From Sphingomonas hengshuiensis (GTDB lineage Bacteria; Pseudomonadota; Alphaproteobacteria; Sphingomonadales; Sphingomonadaceae): a stretch of 64,000 bases of DNA. The notes beneath the pieces were generated by a model, which was given only the letters and a program-made list of their open reading frames with translations, ran no database searches and was not told where the DNA came from. The stretch lies in assembly GCF_000935025.1 (NCBI RefSeq), contig NZ_CP010836.1:1-64000 (forward strand), read 5' to 3'. The position numbers were made by a program, and so were the translations under genes. Below are positions 20,016-29,603 of the stretch, in pieces (within the stretch, counting starts at the first letter, position 1; every line of letters begins with the position of its first letter).

Positions 20016-20522
20016 TCAGACCGATTTTGCCGCGCGCGGAGCGCGCTTCGGCTTCTCCGCAGGAGCGGGCGCCGCAGCCGCTTTGGCCTGGCGCCCCTTC
20101 GACCCAAGGCCGATCTTGTGCGCCATCTCGCGGCGCGCCGCCGAATAATTCTCAGCGACCATCGGATAGTCGGATTTGAGATTGTAGCGGGCGCGATACT
20201 CTTCCGGCGTCAGGCCGTGCGTCGACAGGTGCCGGCGCAGCGTTTTGTACGGCTTGCCGTCGATCAGCGAAATGATGTGATCCTTCGAGGCCAGCGACTT
20301 TCGCACGGTAACCGCGGGCGTGAATTCCTGCTGGGGAGCGAGGTCTTGCGCATCGCCGTCGGAAGTTACCGGACCGCTGGCCAATTCCGTGACCGTTGCG
20401 TGCATGGTGCGCAGGAAGGCCGGAACGTCTTCGGCGGAGACGCGATTGTTCTGATTACCGAGCCAGGCTATCGTAAGTTCGGTCGCGAGCTCGACCGCGT
20501 TCAAAGAGTTTTCATCGGACAT
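20016..20522 (-). CDS. MucR/Ros-family regulator
   Basis: 168-residue regulator. N-terminal helix ELATELTIAWLGNQNNRVSAEDVPAFLRTMHATV; C-terminal domain IDGKPYKTLRRHLSTHGLTPEEYRARYNLKSDYPMVAENY, the typical MucR/Ros DNA-binding region. The cysteines of the Ros zinc finger are replaced (HIISLIDG), so it does not bind zinc in the classical way, as in several MucR relatives. The lysine/alanine/proline-rich tail may contact DNA. It could repress conjugation or surface genes. It lies downstream of traD on the same strand, where traG would normally be. Confidence 0.85.
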   Translation of the reverse strand: MSDENSLNAVELATELTIAWLGNQNNRVSAEDVPAFLRTMHATVTELASGPVTSDGDAQDLAPQQEFTPAVTVRKSLASKDHIISLIDGKPYKTLRRHLSTHGLTPEEYRARYNLKSDYPMVAENYSAARREMAHKIGLGSKGRQAKAAAAPAPAEKPKRAPRAAKSV

Positions 20523-20633
20523 CAGGGTTCCTATTCAATTGTGTGGCGACCAGATTGGCGCCCTCGCGAACCGTCTCCCCCGGTTGCATTGCTCCATGTC
20601 GAACGCGCGTTTCAAATTCAACTGCCGAGATGC

Positions 20634-20906
20634 TTAATCGTCGGAAGAGTGTTCAAATGCTCGCCGGCCGCGACGCCGCCATAAGGTTAGTGCTTGCTGG
20701 CGATGTTCGCCGCGCAATGTAGCGGCACCTTCGACCATCAGGCCGAAGATCACGGCGCGATCGTCGTCGGTCAGTTCGGGCAGCCCGGCCTTGGCAACAA
20801 GCCCGCCAAGCTCGATCAACTGGCGGGTGCGCTCGCGCCGCTTCACGACCCAGTCCCGCGTGTCGTCACGCGCGATCCTGGCTTGCAACCGATGACGTCC
20901 TGCCAT
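20634..20906 (-). CDS. traD: TraD-family conjugal transfer protein
   Basis: 90-residue small protein with RDWVVKRRERTRQLIELGGLVAKAGLPELTDDDRAVIFGLMVEGA and a C-terminal LTLWRRRGRRAFE. The LGGLVAKAGL core is that of the small TraD of Ti-type transfer systems (not the coupling protein of F plasmids). The ATG at 20906 overlaps the end of traC by 41 bases. It probably assists the relaxosome. Confidence 0.8.
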   Translation of the reverse strand: MAGRHRLQARIARDDTRDWVVKRRERTRQLIELGGLVAKAGLPELTDDDRAVIFGLMVEGAATLRGEHRQQALTLWRRRGRRAFEHSSDD

Positions 20907-21186
20907 CGCCCGCCGGATCGCTGCGCGCGTCACCGCGAGCGACGCCGCCAGATTTGTGCGCGCCTTGAAAGAACGCAGCGCCCCGCTTGCGCCAGCCCTC
21001 CTTCGCGGCGGCATCGTTGCAGTCGACGGCACTCAACAATGCGCCGGCAAGCAGCTCAATTGGCAGCGCGTCGGCGCCGGTTGCGGCGACAACCTCGCCG
21101 AGCTGCTGAACCTTGCGTTCCTTGAGCAGCTTCGCCTTGTCGTTGAGCGCGTGCAGTTCCGAATCGTAATCGCGGGGTTTGCGCAT
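20866..21186 (-). CDS. traC: TraC-family conjugal transfer protein
   Basis: 106-residue protein: MRKPRDYDSELHALNDKAKLLKERKVQQLGEVVAATGADAL then LLAGALLSAV and GWRKRGAAFF. The charged coiled-coil start and the QLGE..ATGADAL core match TraC-type relaxosome accessory proteins. It is divergent from traA across an oriT-like region, as in Agrobacterium Ti plasmids, where traC-traD-traG face traA. Confidence 0.8.
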   Translation of the reverse strand: MRKPRDYDSELHALNDKAKLLKERKVQQLGEVVAATGADALPIELLAGALLSAVDCNDAAAKEGWRKRGAAFFQGAHKSGGVARGDARSDPAGDGRTSSVASQDRA

Positions 21187-21357
21187 CGTGCCGTCCTCAA
21201 TTGCTGTTGAAGGACGCTTCAGTTAGTAACTGCATCGATCAGCGTAAATAGCCTGAAACATTGTGGGATGAAACGATCCCGAGAAAGATGAAATATTTCG
21301 AGGGCGCGCTTATACGTCGTGCCGACGTCGCTTGTGTAGTGTAGATGGATTGCCGTC
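21187..21357. other. oriT: origin of transfer region (oriT)
   Basis: Divergent traC/traA interval. On the minus strand it reads TATAAGCGCGCCCTC (complement of 21299-21313), very close to the RSF1010/Ti nic core TAAGTGCGCCCT. Next to it is a perfect hairpin ACGTCG-TGC-CGACGT (21314-21328). Position, nic-like core and hairpin together make this the transfer origin on which TraA would act. Confidence 0.75.
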
Positions 21358-24278
21358 ATGGCGATCTATCACTTCTCGGCCAAAGTCATCTCGCGCGCTG
21401 CTGGTTCGAGCGCGCTTGCGTCGGCTGCGTATCGCTCGGCTTCGCGGCTGCACGACCAGCGGCTCAATCGGCATCATGATTTCTCCAACAAGGCGGGCGT
21501 CGTCCACTCCGAGGTGCTGCTGCCGAAGGGTGCACCGGAGAACCTGTCAGACCGCGAGCATTTGTGGAATGAGGTCGAAGCGACCGAGAAGCGGATCGAC
21601 GCGCAGCTGGCGCGCGAGATCGAGTTCGCGATTCCCCGAGAGATGACGAAAGAACAGGGGATCGCGCTGGCGCGGGACTTCGCGCGCGACGAGTTCGTCG
21701 ACCGCGGGATGATCGCCGATCTCAATGTCCATTGGGATATCGGCGCCGATGGCGAGGCCAAGCCGCACGCGCATGTAATGCTGACGATGCGCGAGCTGAA
21801 CGAGGACGGGTTTGGCAAGAAGAACCGCGACTGGAACCGCACCGACCTGCTGGAGAAGTGGCGTGAGCGCTGGAGCGAGCATGTCAACGAGCGGCTCGCC
21901 CAGTTGGATATCGATGCGCGGATCGATCACCGCTCTTTGGAAGCGCAAGGGATCGACCTCGAGCCCCAGCACAAGATCGGCCCGGCTGCATCGCGCATGG
22001 CGGCACAGGGTCTGGATTCCGAGCGTGCCGCCGAGCATCTCGAGATCGCGCGCTCGAACGGCGAGAAGATCATCGCCAGTCCGGGGCTCGCGCTCGATGC
22101 GATCACGCGCACCCAGGCGACCTTCACCACGCGCGACCTCGCCCGGTTTGCGCACCGGCATAGCGACGGCAAGGACCAGTTCGATCAGGTGATGGCGGCG
22201 GTGCGGGGGGCGCCTGAGCTGGTCGCGCTCGGCAGTGACGGGCGGGGCGAGGAGCGGTTCACCAGCCGGGAGATGATCGAGGCCGAGCAGCGGCTTGTAC
22301 GCGAGACGGAAGTGCTCGCCGAGCGCGAACGGCACGGCGTCGGCGACCGCGAACGCGAGCGCGCGCTCGGGGCTGCCGAGCGGCGCGGGATGGTATTGTC
22401 GGGAGAGCAACGCGCGGCGTTCGAGCATGTCACCGATGCGAAGGACCTCGGCGTCGTGATCGGCTATGCCGGTACCGGCAAGTCCGCGATGTTCGGCGTG
22501 GCGCGCGAAGCATGGGAGAGTGCGGGCTATCAGGTGCAGGGGCTCGCGTTATCGGGTATCGCTGCCGATAATCTCGAGAGCGGCTCGGGTATCGCCTCGC
22601 GCACCATCGCCAGCCTCGAGCATCAATGGGGGCAGGGGCGCGAACTGCTGACCGACAAGTCGGTCCTCGTCATCGACGAAGCAGGCATGATCGGCTCGCG
22701 TCAGATGGAGCGCGTGATCGGTGAAGCCGAGAAGCGCGGCGCGAAGGTCGTGTTGATCGGCGATCCCGAACAGCTCCAGGCAATCGAGGCGGGTGCGGCG
22801 TTCCGCGCCACCGCCGAGCGGCACGGCGGCGTCGAGATCACCGAGGTGCGCCGCCAGCGCGAGGACTGGCAGCGCGATGCAACCCGGCAGCTGGCGACAG
22901 GACGCACCGCCGAGGCGCTGGGTGCCTATACCGCGCAGGGGCATGTCCATGCCGCTGTGACGCGCGAGGCTGCACGGGGTGCGCTGATCGAGGGCTGGGA
23001 CCGCGGTCGCATGGGCACACCCTCTGCCTCCCAGATCATCCTTACCCATACGAGGGACGAAGTAGAGGCACTCAATGTGGCCGCGCGGCAGCGACTGCGC
23101 GCCGCCGGACAGCTTGGTCACGAGGTGACCCTCAGCGTTGATCGCGGACAGCGCGCGTTCGCGTCCGGCGACCGCGTGATGTTCCTAAAGAACGAGCGCA
23201 GCCTGGGGGTGAAGAACGGGACGCTAGGCGTGCTCCAGGCGGTCACCGCACAGCGCATGGCAGTACTGCTCGATGAAGGTCGTGCGGTCGCGTTCGACCT
23301 CAAGGACTATGCGCAGATCGATCATGGGTACGCTGCGACGATCCACAAGGCGCAGGGGATGACGGTCGACCGCGTCCACGTCCTGGCAACACCGGGCATG
23401 GACAGCCACGCCGCCTATGTCGCATTGTCCCGGCACCGGGATCAGGTCGCTCTCCATTATGGCCAGGAGGACTTTGTGCGAGCTGGCGCCCCGCTCGACA
23501 GTGCGGAGGGCGGACTGGCCCGCGCGCTATCGCGGAACCGTGCGAAAGACATGGCGAGCGACTATGGCCAGACGCCCGAGCGAACTTTCGCAGAGCATCG
23601 CGGGCTCACCTTCAAGGAGCGCATCGCAGAACTCGTGCGCTCGGTGCCCGAGCGCGTGCGGGGCAGGTTCGATGGGCTGCGGCTGCGGGTTGCACCTTCA
23701 CCGGAATCAGGACTTTCGCCCAGACAGGCACTTCTCGACGCGCGTCGGTGCGCGATCGAGCGCCACGCCGGCGCGGTTATCAGTATCTACGAGACATTCG
23801 ACACGGGCCACGTCGCCGATCCTGACCAGCTGCGCGAGCTGTCGGAGGCGCGTAAAGAGCTGAATGGGATACGTGAGCACGGCGCTCGCGATATCGAGAC
23901 CGCCTATCGCAGCGACCGAACGCTGGCGAATGAGGCTTCCCGTGGCGAACTCCGCGCGCGGTGGACGCGATGCTTCATGAGGCCAACGTCCGTACTGATC
24001 CTGCACTTCGGGCCGACAGCTTCGTCCATGACTGGAACCAGCTCAAGGCGGAATCCAATAGCGCCTATGCGGCAGGCGACTATCTTCGGAAGAATGCCAT
24101 TCGCGACGAAATGAAGGAAATGGTCCAGCAGCTGAAGCGCGACCCGCAGATCGAGTCGATTCTGGCTACGCGCAAGAAGGAGCTCGGCATTACCCTGGAG
24201 ACGAACCGTCGGCTCGGCGATGCGCTCGCGTTTCACCATGGGATTGAGCTGGGTAGAGGACGGGGACTGGGGATCTGA
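21358..24278 (+). pseudogene. traA: Ti-type relaxase/helicase TraA with a frameshift near its 3' end
   Basis: MOB(Q) relaxase fused to a RecD-like helicase; it nicks oriT and leads the strand during conjugation. The N-terminal relaxase has AIYHFSAKVISRAAG with Tyr25, then the HxH metal motif in KPHAHVMLTMRELNEDGFG (about residue 140). The helicase has Walker A GYAGTGKS near 368 and Walker B VIDEAGM near 438, with HKAQGMTVDRVHV further on. The main frame runs from 21358 but changes near 23957; the C-terminal 105 residues (DAMLHEANVRTDPALRADSF to RGRGLGI) are in another frame ending at 24278. One missing G in GCGCGGTGG would explain this. Without it the protein has an aberrant tail, though the catalytic parts are complete. 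Confidence 0.88.
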
Positions 24279-24637
24279 CAGCGAAGGCCAGCTGGACTGC
24301 GCCACGCGAGTTGGGACGCAAACCGTCGTATCGTGGCTGCCTCCGCGGGTCCCAGTGCGGTTGCCTTGACGTCTCGTCTGCCCAAGTTCGAGCAATGAGG
24401 CGGGCGGCGGCGCTGATGAATGAATTGCGGCACGACGCACAGCCAACGATCCACGCGCGGGGGCCCGTCACCAGGTCATGTTGCAGCGCGCGAAGGGCGC
24501 ACGGAAGGCAGAACGGGCCCGTCGCAGAACGCGGGGCGGGCGAAGGCGGACCGGGTTAGCACGATATGCATACTCAGCTACCCAGCCCCAGGGTGAGCGC
24601 CTGACCGGTAGGCGGTCCAATGTCGGTTATGGCTACG
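24279..24637. other. interval between traA and IS701
   Basis: About 360 bases with no credible gene. The last part, next to the CTAG duplication, may be the severed 3' end of the IS5-type element whose transposase lies on the far side of IS701. Confidence 0.4.
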
Positions 24638-24641
24638 CTAG

Positions 24642-26046
24642 CACTACTTTGGCAGAAGTATGTGGTGCGCGGGTGAAAGACTTCTCCCACAATGCGGGCA
24701 ATTGCGTGGCGGCGGTCGCGACATTCGGTCAATGATGGCCTGGCGGACAGCTGGAAGGCTCGGTTGTGGCGGTGGGCCTGAGACGCTTTTTTTCCGGCCC
24801 GTCTGAGCGAGCCTTCTGGTCTGCAGGAAGGCATAGGCGATCATTGTCATGAGTGCATGGCGATGCAGTCCCGTCCATGAGCGTCCCTCGAAATGATCGA
24901 GGCCCAACTCTTCCTTGAGTTGCTGATGCGCCTGTTCGCAGATCCAGCGCGCCTTGATGGCACCGGCAACATCCTTGATCGCAGTGTCGGCGGGGAGATT
25001 GGAGAGATAGTATTTCCGCTCGCCATTCGAGCGATGCTCGCCCACCCGCCACGCTTCTTCGCCCGGCATATGCTGCGCGCCAGCAGCACCGATGCGCTGT
25101 GGCGCGCCATCGGCGATGCGCACGCGCAGAGCGGCGAAACGTGCTGTCAGGCGCCCCTTTGTTCCCTTGCGCCAACTGACCTGCCGCCACTTCACCTCTT
25201 CGAGCATGGCATGGGCGGCCCGGGATTTGACATCGGGCACATGCCGAACCCGAGGTCGTCCACGCCCCGCCACCGGGAAGGTCAACTGCACGTCGGCGGG
25301 CCGACGGCCCAACACAGGTCTCGCGCGCTGAGCGCCTGCCGGAACGGCGCCGACAGGCCATAGCCGGCGTCGGCCAACACGCATCCAAAGCGCACGCCAG
25401 CAGCGATGATGCGGTCGATCTCCTCGATGGCGATGTCGGGCTTGGTTCGATACGTCTGGAAAGGCTCGGGTACGCCTGCCCTTGCCATCCGGAGCGGGTC
25501 GCTGGTCCAGCTTTCCGGCAGGAACAGTCGCAGGCCCAGCATGATTGGGACTTCTCCCGAGGCCAGCGTCACCGACACCAAAGTCTGGCAGTTCGCGTTC
25601 TTGCCCAGTACCGTGGCATATTGCGGCGCGACACCGACCGAGGCCTTGCCCTTCTTGGGAAGCGCCGTGTCGTCGATGATAAGCCAGGCCTTGTCACCGC
25701 CGACCAGGGCATCCGCCTGTCGCCACAACGTCGCCTCCAACGGTGCGCTGTCCCAAAGCCCCGCACCGATGAAATGATGGAGACGATCATAGCTGAGCGC
25801 TTTGGCGCGTGCCGCCATCGGCTGGATGCTCTTGCGATCGCCCGGGCCGATCAAACCCGCGATATAGGCCGGGCACATCCGCCGCCGCGTCTTGTTGCCC
25901 AGATCCCGCAGATACGGCTCAAGCCAGTGTTCGAGATCGCGCTGCCAATCCTCTTCCATCGCCAGCCTCCATCAAAGCTGGCTCCCTATGAATCACGCAT
26001 CTTCCCCACAGGGAATCCCAAAAATCACCCTTCTGCCAAAGTAGTG
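24642..26046 (-). mobile_element. IS701-family insertion sequence
   Basis: 1405 bases with 17-bp perfect inverted ends CACTACTTTGGCAGAAG and a 4-bp CTAG duplication at 24638-24641 and 26047-26050, the usual IS701 target type. It was inserted at the stop codon of the IS5-type transposase that follows. A 16-base piece of the same end occurs alone at 36958. Confidence 0.88.
24644..25959 (-). pseudogene. IS701-family transposase, frameshifted
   Basis: DDE transposase read in two pieces. The first (25959 to 25282) has [40 protein letters not shown] and VLADAGYG. The second frame continues from about 25305 with [16 protein letters not shown], then [42 protein letters not shown] and [16 protein letters not shown]. 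Compared with the family, about eight residues seem to be missing at the junction (after CWAVG), so a short real deletion is likelier than a one-base error. Presumed inactive. Confidence 0.85.
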
Positions 26047-26813
26047 CTAGGCCGTAGACTCATAAGAGCGGAGCCAGAGGCGCATTGAGGCGAGCTGGAC
26101 CATGGCGAGGAAGTTTTCGGCGAGCTTGTCGTAGCGGGTTGCGATGCGGCGGAAGTGCTTGAGTTTGCTGAAGAAGCGCTCGATCAGGTTGCGTTCGCGG
26201 TAGAGCACCTTGATGAAGCAGGGTTTCCATTTGCGGTTGGACTTGGCCGGGATGTTGGGCACCGCGCCTTGCGCCTCGATCAGATTGCGGATGCCATCGG
26301 CGTCATAAGCCTTGTCGGCCAGAACGATGGAGCGTGGATCGAGGCGATCAAGCAACCCGAGCGCAGCGGGTCCGTCGTGCGCCTGTCCCGGTGTCAGGCC
26401 GAGCCTGACCGGGAGACCTTTGGCATCGACGACCGCGTGGATCTTGGTCGTGAGGCCGCCCCGGGAGCGACCGAGACAATGATCTCGATCCCCCTTTTTG
26501 CCGTCGCAGCCTGTTGGTGCGCCCGGATGGAAGTGCTGTCGATCATCTGGATATCGCCGTCGTACGCCGCGGTGATCGCATCCATCAGCCGGTCCCAGAC
26601 ACCGGCTTTGCGCCATCGGATGAAGCGATTGCAGCATGTCGTGCGCGGACCATAGCGCTCAGGCAAATCGCGCCATGGTGCACCCGACCGCAGCACCCAG
26701 AAGATACCGTTCAGCACCCGGCGATCGTCGACACGCGGCACGCCTCTGGGCTTGTTGGGCAACAACGGCTCGATCACGCGCCACTCGAAATCGGTCAGGT
26801 CGTATCGGCTCAT
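26047..26813 (-). CDS. IS5-family (IS427-type) transposase, two overlapping frames
   Basis: The first frame (26813 to 26394) starts MSRYDLTDFEWRVIEPLLP and has RSGAPWRDLPERYGPRTTC and QMIDSTSIRAHQQ (first catalytic Asp). The second frame continues GDRDHCLGRSRGGLTTKIHAVVD, LADKAYDADGIR and NLIERFFSKLKHFRRIATRYDKLA. They join over an AAAAAGGGGG run near 26491-26500, the usual slippery site for programmed frameshifting in this group. The 3' end coincides with the IS701 duplication and the 5' end is cut close to the start by IS1111 copy 2, so the element has lost its outer ends. Confidence 0.85.
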
Positions 26814-26900
26814 GCCGATCCTGATGATGTGGACGCCCCCGCACCGACCGACAGTTGCTATGCTGCCGGTCGGTCAACCGAGAGGAAGAGGAGCGTTTGC

Positions 26901-27923
26901 ATGACGATCACGACGATTGGGCTCGATCTGGCGAAGAGCGTATTCCAGGCACACGGCATCGACGAGAGCGGTGCCACGGTGCTGGTGAAGAAACTGCACC
27001 GCAAGCAGATGCTGCCTTTCTTCTCGAAGCTGCCGCCTTGCCTGATCGCGGTGGAGGCCTGCGGAACCGCGCATCACTGGGCTCGCACGCTTGCAGCGAT
27101 GGGCCACGAAGTCCGCCTGATACCGCCATCGTACGTCAAGGCTTACGTGAAGCGGGGCAAGAGCGATGCGCTAGACGCCGAAGCGATCTGCGAAGCCGTG
27201 CAGCGGCCGACAATGCGGTTCGTACCCGTCAAGACGATCGAGCAGCAGGGCATTCTTATGACCCATCGCGCCCGATCCCTTCTCGTACGGCAACGGACGA
27301 TGCTCGCCAACGCTCTGCGTGCGCATCTTGCCGAGCTGGGCCACGTTGCCAACCCCGGCATTGGCAACCTCGCCAAGCTGGCCGAGCAGGTGATGGCTGA
27401 CAGGAATGCCTTGCCATCCTACGCCCGTACGGCATTGGAGATATTGATCCGACAGATCATGGCCGTCAGCGCCGAGATTGCGGAACTGGATCAGCAGCTT
27501 GCCGCTTGGCATACCGAGAGCGAGGCCAGTCGCCGACTTGCCGCGATCCCCGGCCTCGGCATCATCACGGCAACAGCAATAGCTGCAACCGTTACGGATG
27601 CCGAGCAGTTCTCTTCAGGCAGGCAGTTCGCCGCCTGGCTCGGTCTGACACCGCAACAACACTCAACCGGGGGAAAAACCAGACTTGGCGGCATCTCCAA
27701 ACAGGGCGACCGATACCTGCGCCGATTGCTCGTCGTCGGAGCCACCGCAGTCATGCGCCACGTCAAGGATAAGCCAACGCCGATGGCGGACTGGATCAGG
27801 AAGCTCTCCGAGAAAAAGCCCTTCCGGCTCGTCTCGGTGGCCCTGGCTAACAAACTCGCTCGGATCGCTTGGGTCGTGCTGACCCGCAAGGAGGCCTATC
27901 ACCCTTACGCCAATTTGACCTGA
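26901..27923 (+). CDS. IS110-family (IS1111 group) transposase
   Basis: 340-residue intact DEDD transposase. ITTIGLDLAKSVFQAHGIDE at the start, IAVEACGTAHHWARTL, VKRGKSDALDAEAICEAV, then AAIPGLGIITATAI, AAWLGLTPQQHSTGGKTRLGGISKQGDRYLRRLL and VALANKLARIAWVVL. I use the ATG at 26901, preceded by GAGGAAGAGGAG; the longer frame upstream is not part of the gene. Confidence 0.95.
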   Translation: MTITTIGLDLAKSVFQAHGIDESGATVLVKKLHRKQMLPFFSKLPPCLIAVEACGTAHHWARTLAAMGHEVRLIPPSYVKAYVKRGKSDALDAEAICEAVQRPTMRFVPVKTIEQQGILMTHRARSLLVRQRTMLANALRAHLAELGHVANPGIGNLAKLAEQVMADRNALPSYARTALEILIRQIMAVSAEIAELDQQLAAWHTESEASRRLAAIPGLGIITATAIAATVTDAEQFSSGRQFAAWLGLTPQQHSTGGKTRLGGISKQGDRYLRRLLVVGATAVMRHVKDKPTPMADWIRKLSEKKPFRLVSVALANKLARIAWVVLTRKEAYHPYANLT

Positions 27924-28149
27924 TCAGCCCAGGTCACCCGAAATGGTAATGGCAGTCGATGATGAGTAACGATCGAGCCAATGGTGAGACCAACCCGTCT
28001 GATTCAATGCGCTTCAACGCGCGGCAGCCTGTTTAGGGACCTCACCGGCGGATTTCCATCAGGGCCAGCGGCAACACGTATGCCGCACAAACAGGCCGGA
28101 CATATGAAAGCAACCGATCAAACCCATCCCGACAAAATGCCCTTGCCAA
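27924..28149 (+). ncRNA. possible bridge-RNA region of IS1111 copy 2
   Basis: Non-coding segment between the transposase stop and the right inverted repeat, the expected place of the guide RNA in the IS1111 subgroup. Inferred from position only. Confidence 0.35.
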
Positions 28150-28450
28150 GGGGGCGTCCACATATGAATCAGAAATGCGCGGCCTTGGGAATCCCGTTTA
28201 TGGGTTCACGACCTAATCCGACATCGAACGTTCAAAGTCGATAATATTCCCTTGAAATAACCCGAATAATAAGGATGATGCGACCGAGCGCACCGCAATG
28301 AACGATTCTGTGCGCGCTGATAGTTCCTGCGTTACTACTTGAAAACCCGGCGTCCGCCTTCGTTGGCGATACGCAAGGTTAAACAAGGGCTGGCGTACCG
28401 TAACAAATTTGACGCAGTCGAATGGGTAATATGATCAAGGGGAGGGGATA

Positions 28451-28999
28451 GTGTGGTATAGGTTATTGTCGCTATCCGCGTTAGCCGCGGCATCCCCTGC
28501 TTTCGCGCAGGAAACCGCCACCTATGGCTATGATGGGCTCGGTCGGTTGGTCTCGGTGGCAAATACGGGCGGGCCCAACAACGGTACAACCTCAAGCTAT
28601 ACCTACGACGCGGCTGGGAATCGGACGAACGTAACGATTGCGACGCCGCCTAGCGGTGGCGGGAGTTCTCAGAATTGCGCGGTGTCTCCCTCTGGTGGCA
28701 CTTATTTGCCGTCAGGTTGGGACAATAGTGATTTTCAGGTCGGCTTGTCCCGGTCAGGAAGCTGCGGCGCTGCAACGATGGTTTCCTACACGACAAGGAA
28801 CGGCAGCGCTACGGCGGGTATGAGCTACGTCGCCAAGTCGGGCACGTTGACGCTCAATTCGGATAGCGGCATCGTCTCGATCACAAAGCTGCCATGGTGG
28901 GGATCTTCTGGTCAAGATATATTCTATGTCGACTTCGTTGTTGTCAGCGGGGGCTATTTAACGTCGACTTACGCCGAGCTCAGCAGGGAGAGCCCCTGA
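28451..28999 (+). CDS. small secreted protein: one YD repeat plus Calx-beta-like domain
   Basis: 182-residue exported protein with a GTG start (GGGGAGGGG upstream). The signal peptide MWYRLLSLSALAAASPAFAQ is followed by a single YD/RHS unit (TYGYDGLGRLVSVANTGG ... YTYDAAGNRTN). The C-terminal domain MVSYTTRNGSATAGMSYVAKSGTLTLNSDSG has the look of a Calx-beta repeat. It is far too short to form an RHS shell. It resembles the 95-residue gene at 39526, which also has one YD unit right after a signal peptide. The role is unknown. Confidence 0.75.
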   Translation: MWYRLLSLSALAAASPAFAQETATYGYDGLGRLVSVANTGGPNNGTTSSYTYDAAGNRTNVTIATPPSGGGSSQNCAVSPSGGTYLPSGWDNSDFQVGLSRSGSCGAATMVSYTTRNGSATAGMSYVAKSGTLTLNSDSGIVSITKLPWWGSSGQDIFYVDFVVVSGGYLTSTYAELSRESP

Positions 29000-29071
29000 T
29001 GTGATCGGTTGGACAGTCTCTTTCGGCTTCTAGATCGTCTGCGGTGAGATTGCGGCTACAAGAGGGGCGGT

Positions 29072-29572
29072 ATGATTTCGTTATTACTGTTTTTCCAGGA
29101 CGTAGCGGCGACGGCCGGAGGTGACCTCGGTCCAAATAGCGAGGTCTGCCAAGTGTTGGATATGGGCACTCAGGAGAGCGGCCCACTCCTTCAGGCGCGC
29201 TGCGGACAGCACAAAACTATGCTGGGTGCCGCCGACCGATTTCAGGCAGTGCAGAACCGGCGCACGGGTGCAGTGGTCGTGAAGATGGTCCTGCGCGGGG
29301 AACAGCGCACTATTCTCGTGTTCACTGATGATGCGGGCTCTCCCGTTATTCAAGATCTGAATAGAGAACCGCTGCAAGTAAGTTCAGACGCCAGACGCTC
29401 GGCTCTCGGACCATCCGATGTGGACCTATCTGATTTTGCTGAGAAGGGTGTGTTGAGGTTCGCGGCTCTGGGGCAGTCAGATGGCTCTAGCTCGAGGCTT
29501 GTGCAGCTAAGCCTGTCGCAGCTTCGCGCGGCTAGGCTGGTGGGAAGGCCTGCCGCTCCTGGTATAAAGTAA
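29072..29572 (+). CDS. hypothetical, probably exported protein
   Basis: 166-residue protein with a short hydrophobic start (MISLLLFFQDVAATAGG) that may be a signal peptide. There are two cysteines in CQVLDMGTQESGPLLQARC and a beta-rich middle (GAVVVKMVLRGEQRTILVFTDDAG). It lies 31 bases ahead of the large RHS gene on the same strand and may share its transcript. The family is not recognised. Confidence 0.55.
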   Translation: MISLLLFFQDVAATAGGDLGPNSEVCQVLDMGTQESGPLLQARCGQHKTMLGAADRFQAVQNRRTGAVVVKMVLRGEQRTILVFTDDAGSPVIQDLNREPLQVSSDARRSALGPSDVDLSDFAEKGVLRFAALGQSDGSSSRLVQLSLSQLRAARLVGRPAAPGIK

Positions 29573-29603
29573 AGCCGATGTACAGCGAGAAGGGGGAGGG
29601 GTT

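Larger units (their letters stand above)
26828..28162 (+). mobile_element. IS1111-type insertion sequence (IS110 family), copy 2
   Basis: About 1.33 kb between perfect 13-bp inverted repeats TGTGGACGCCCCC (26828-26840) and its complement (28150-28162). It contains one DEDD transposase and 226 non-coding bases downstream. The repeat shares the TGGACG core with copy 1, so the two are relatives. Confidence 0.85.
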
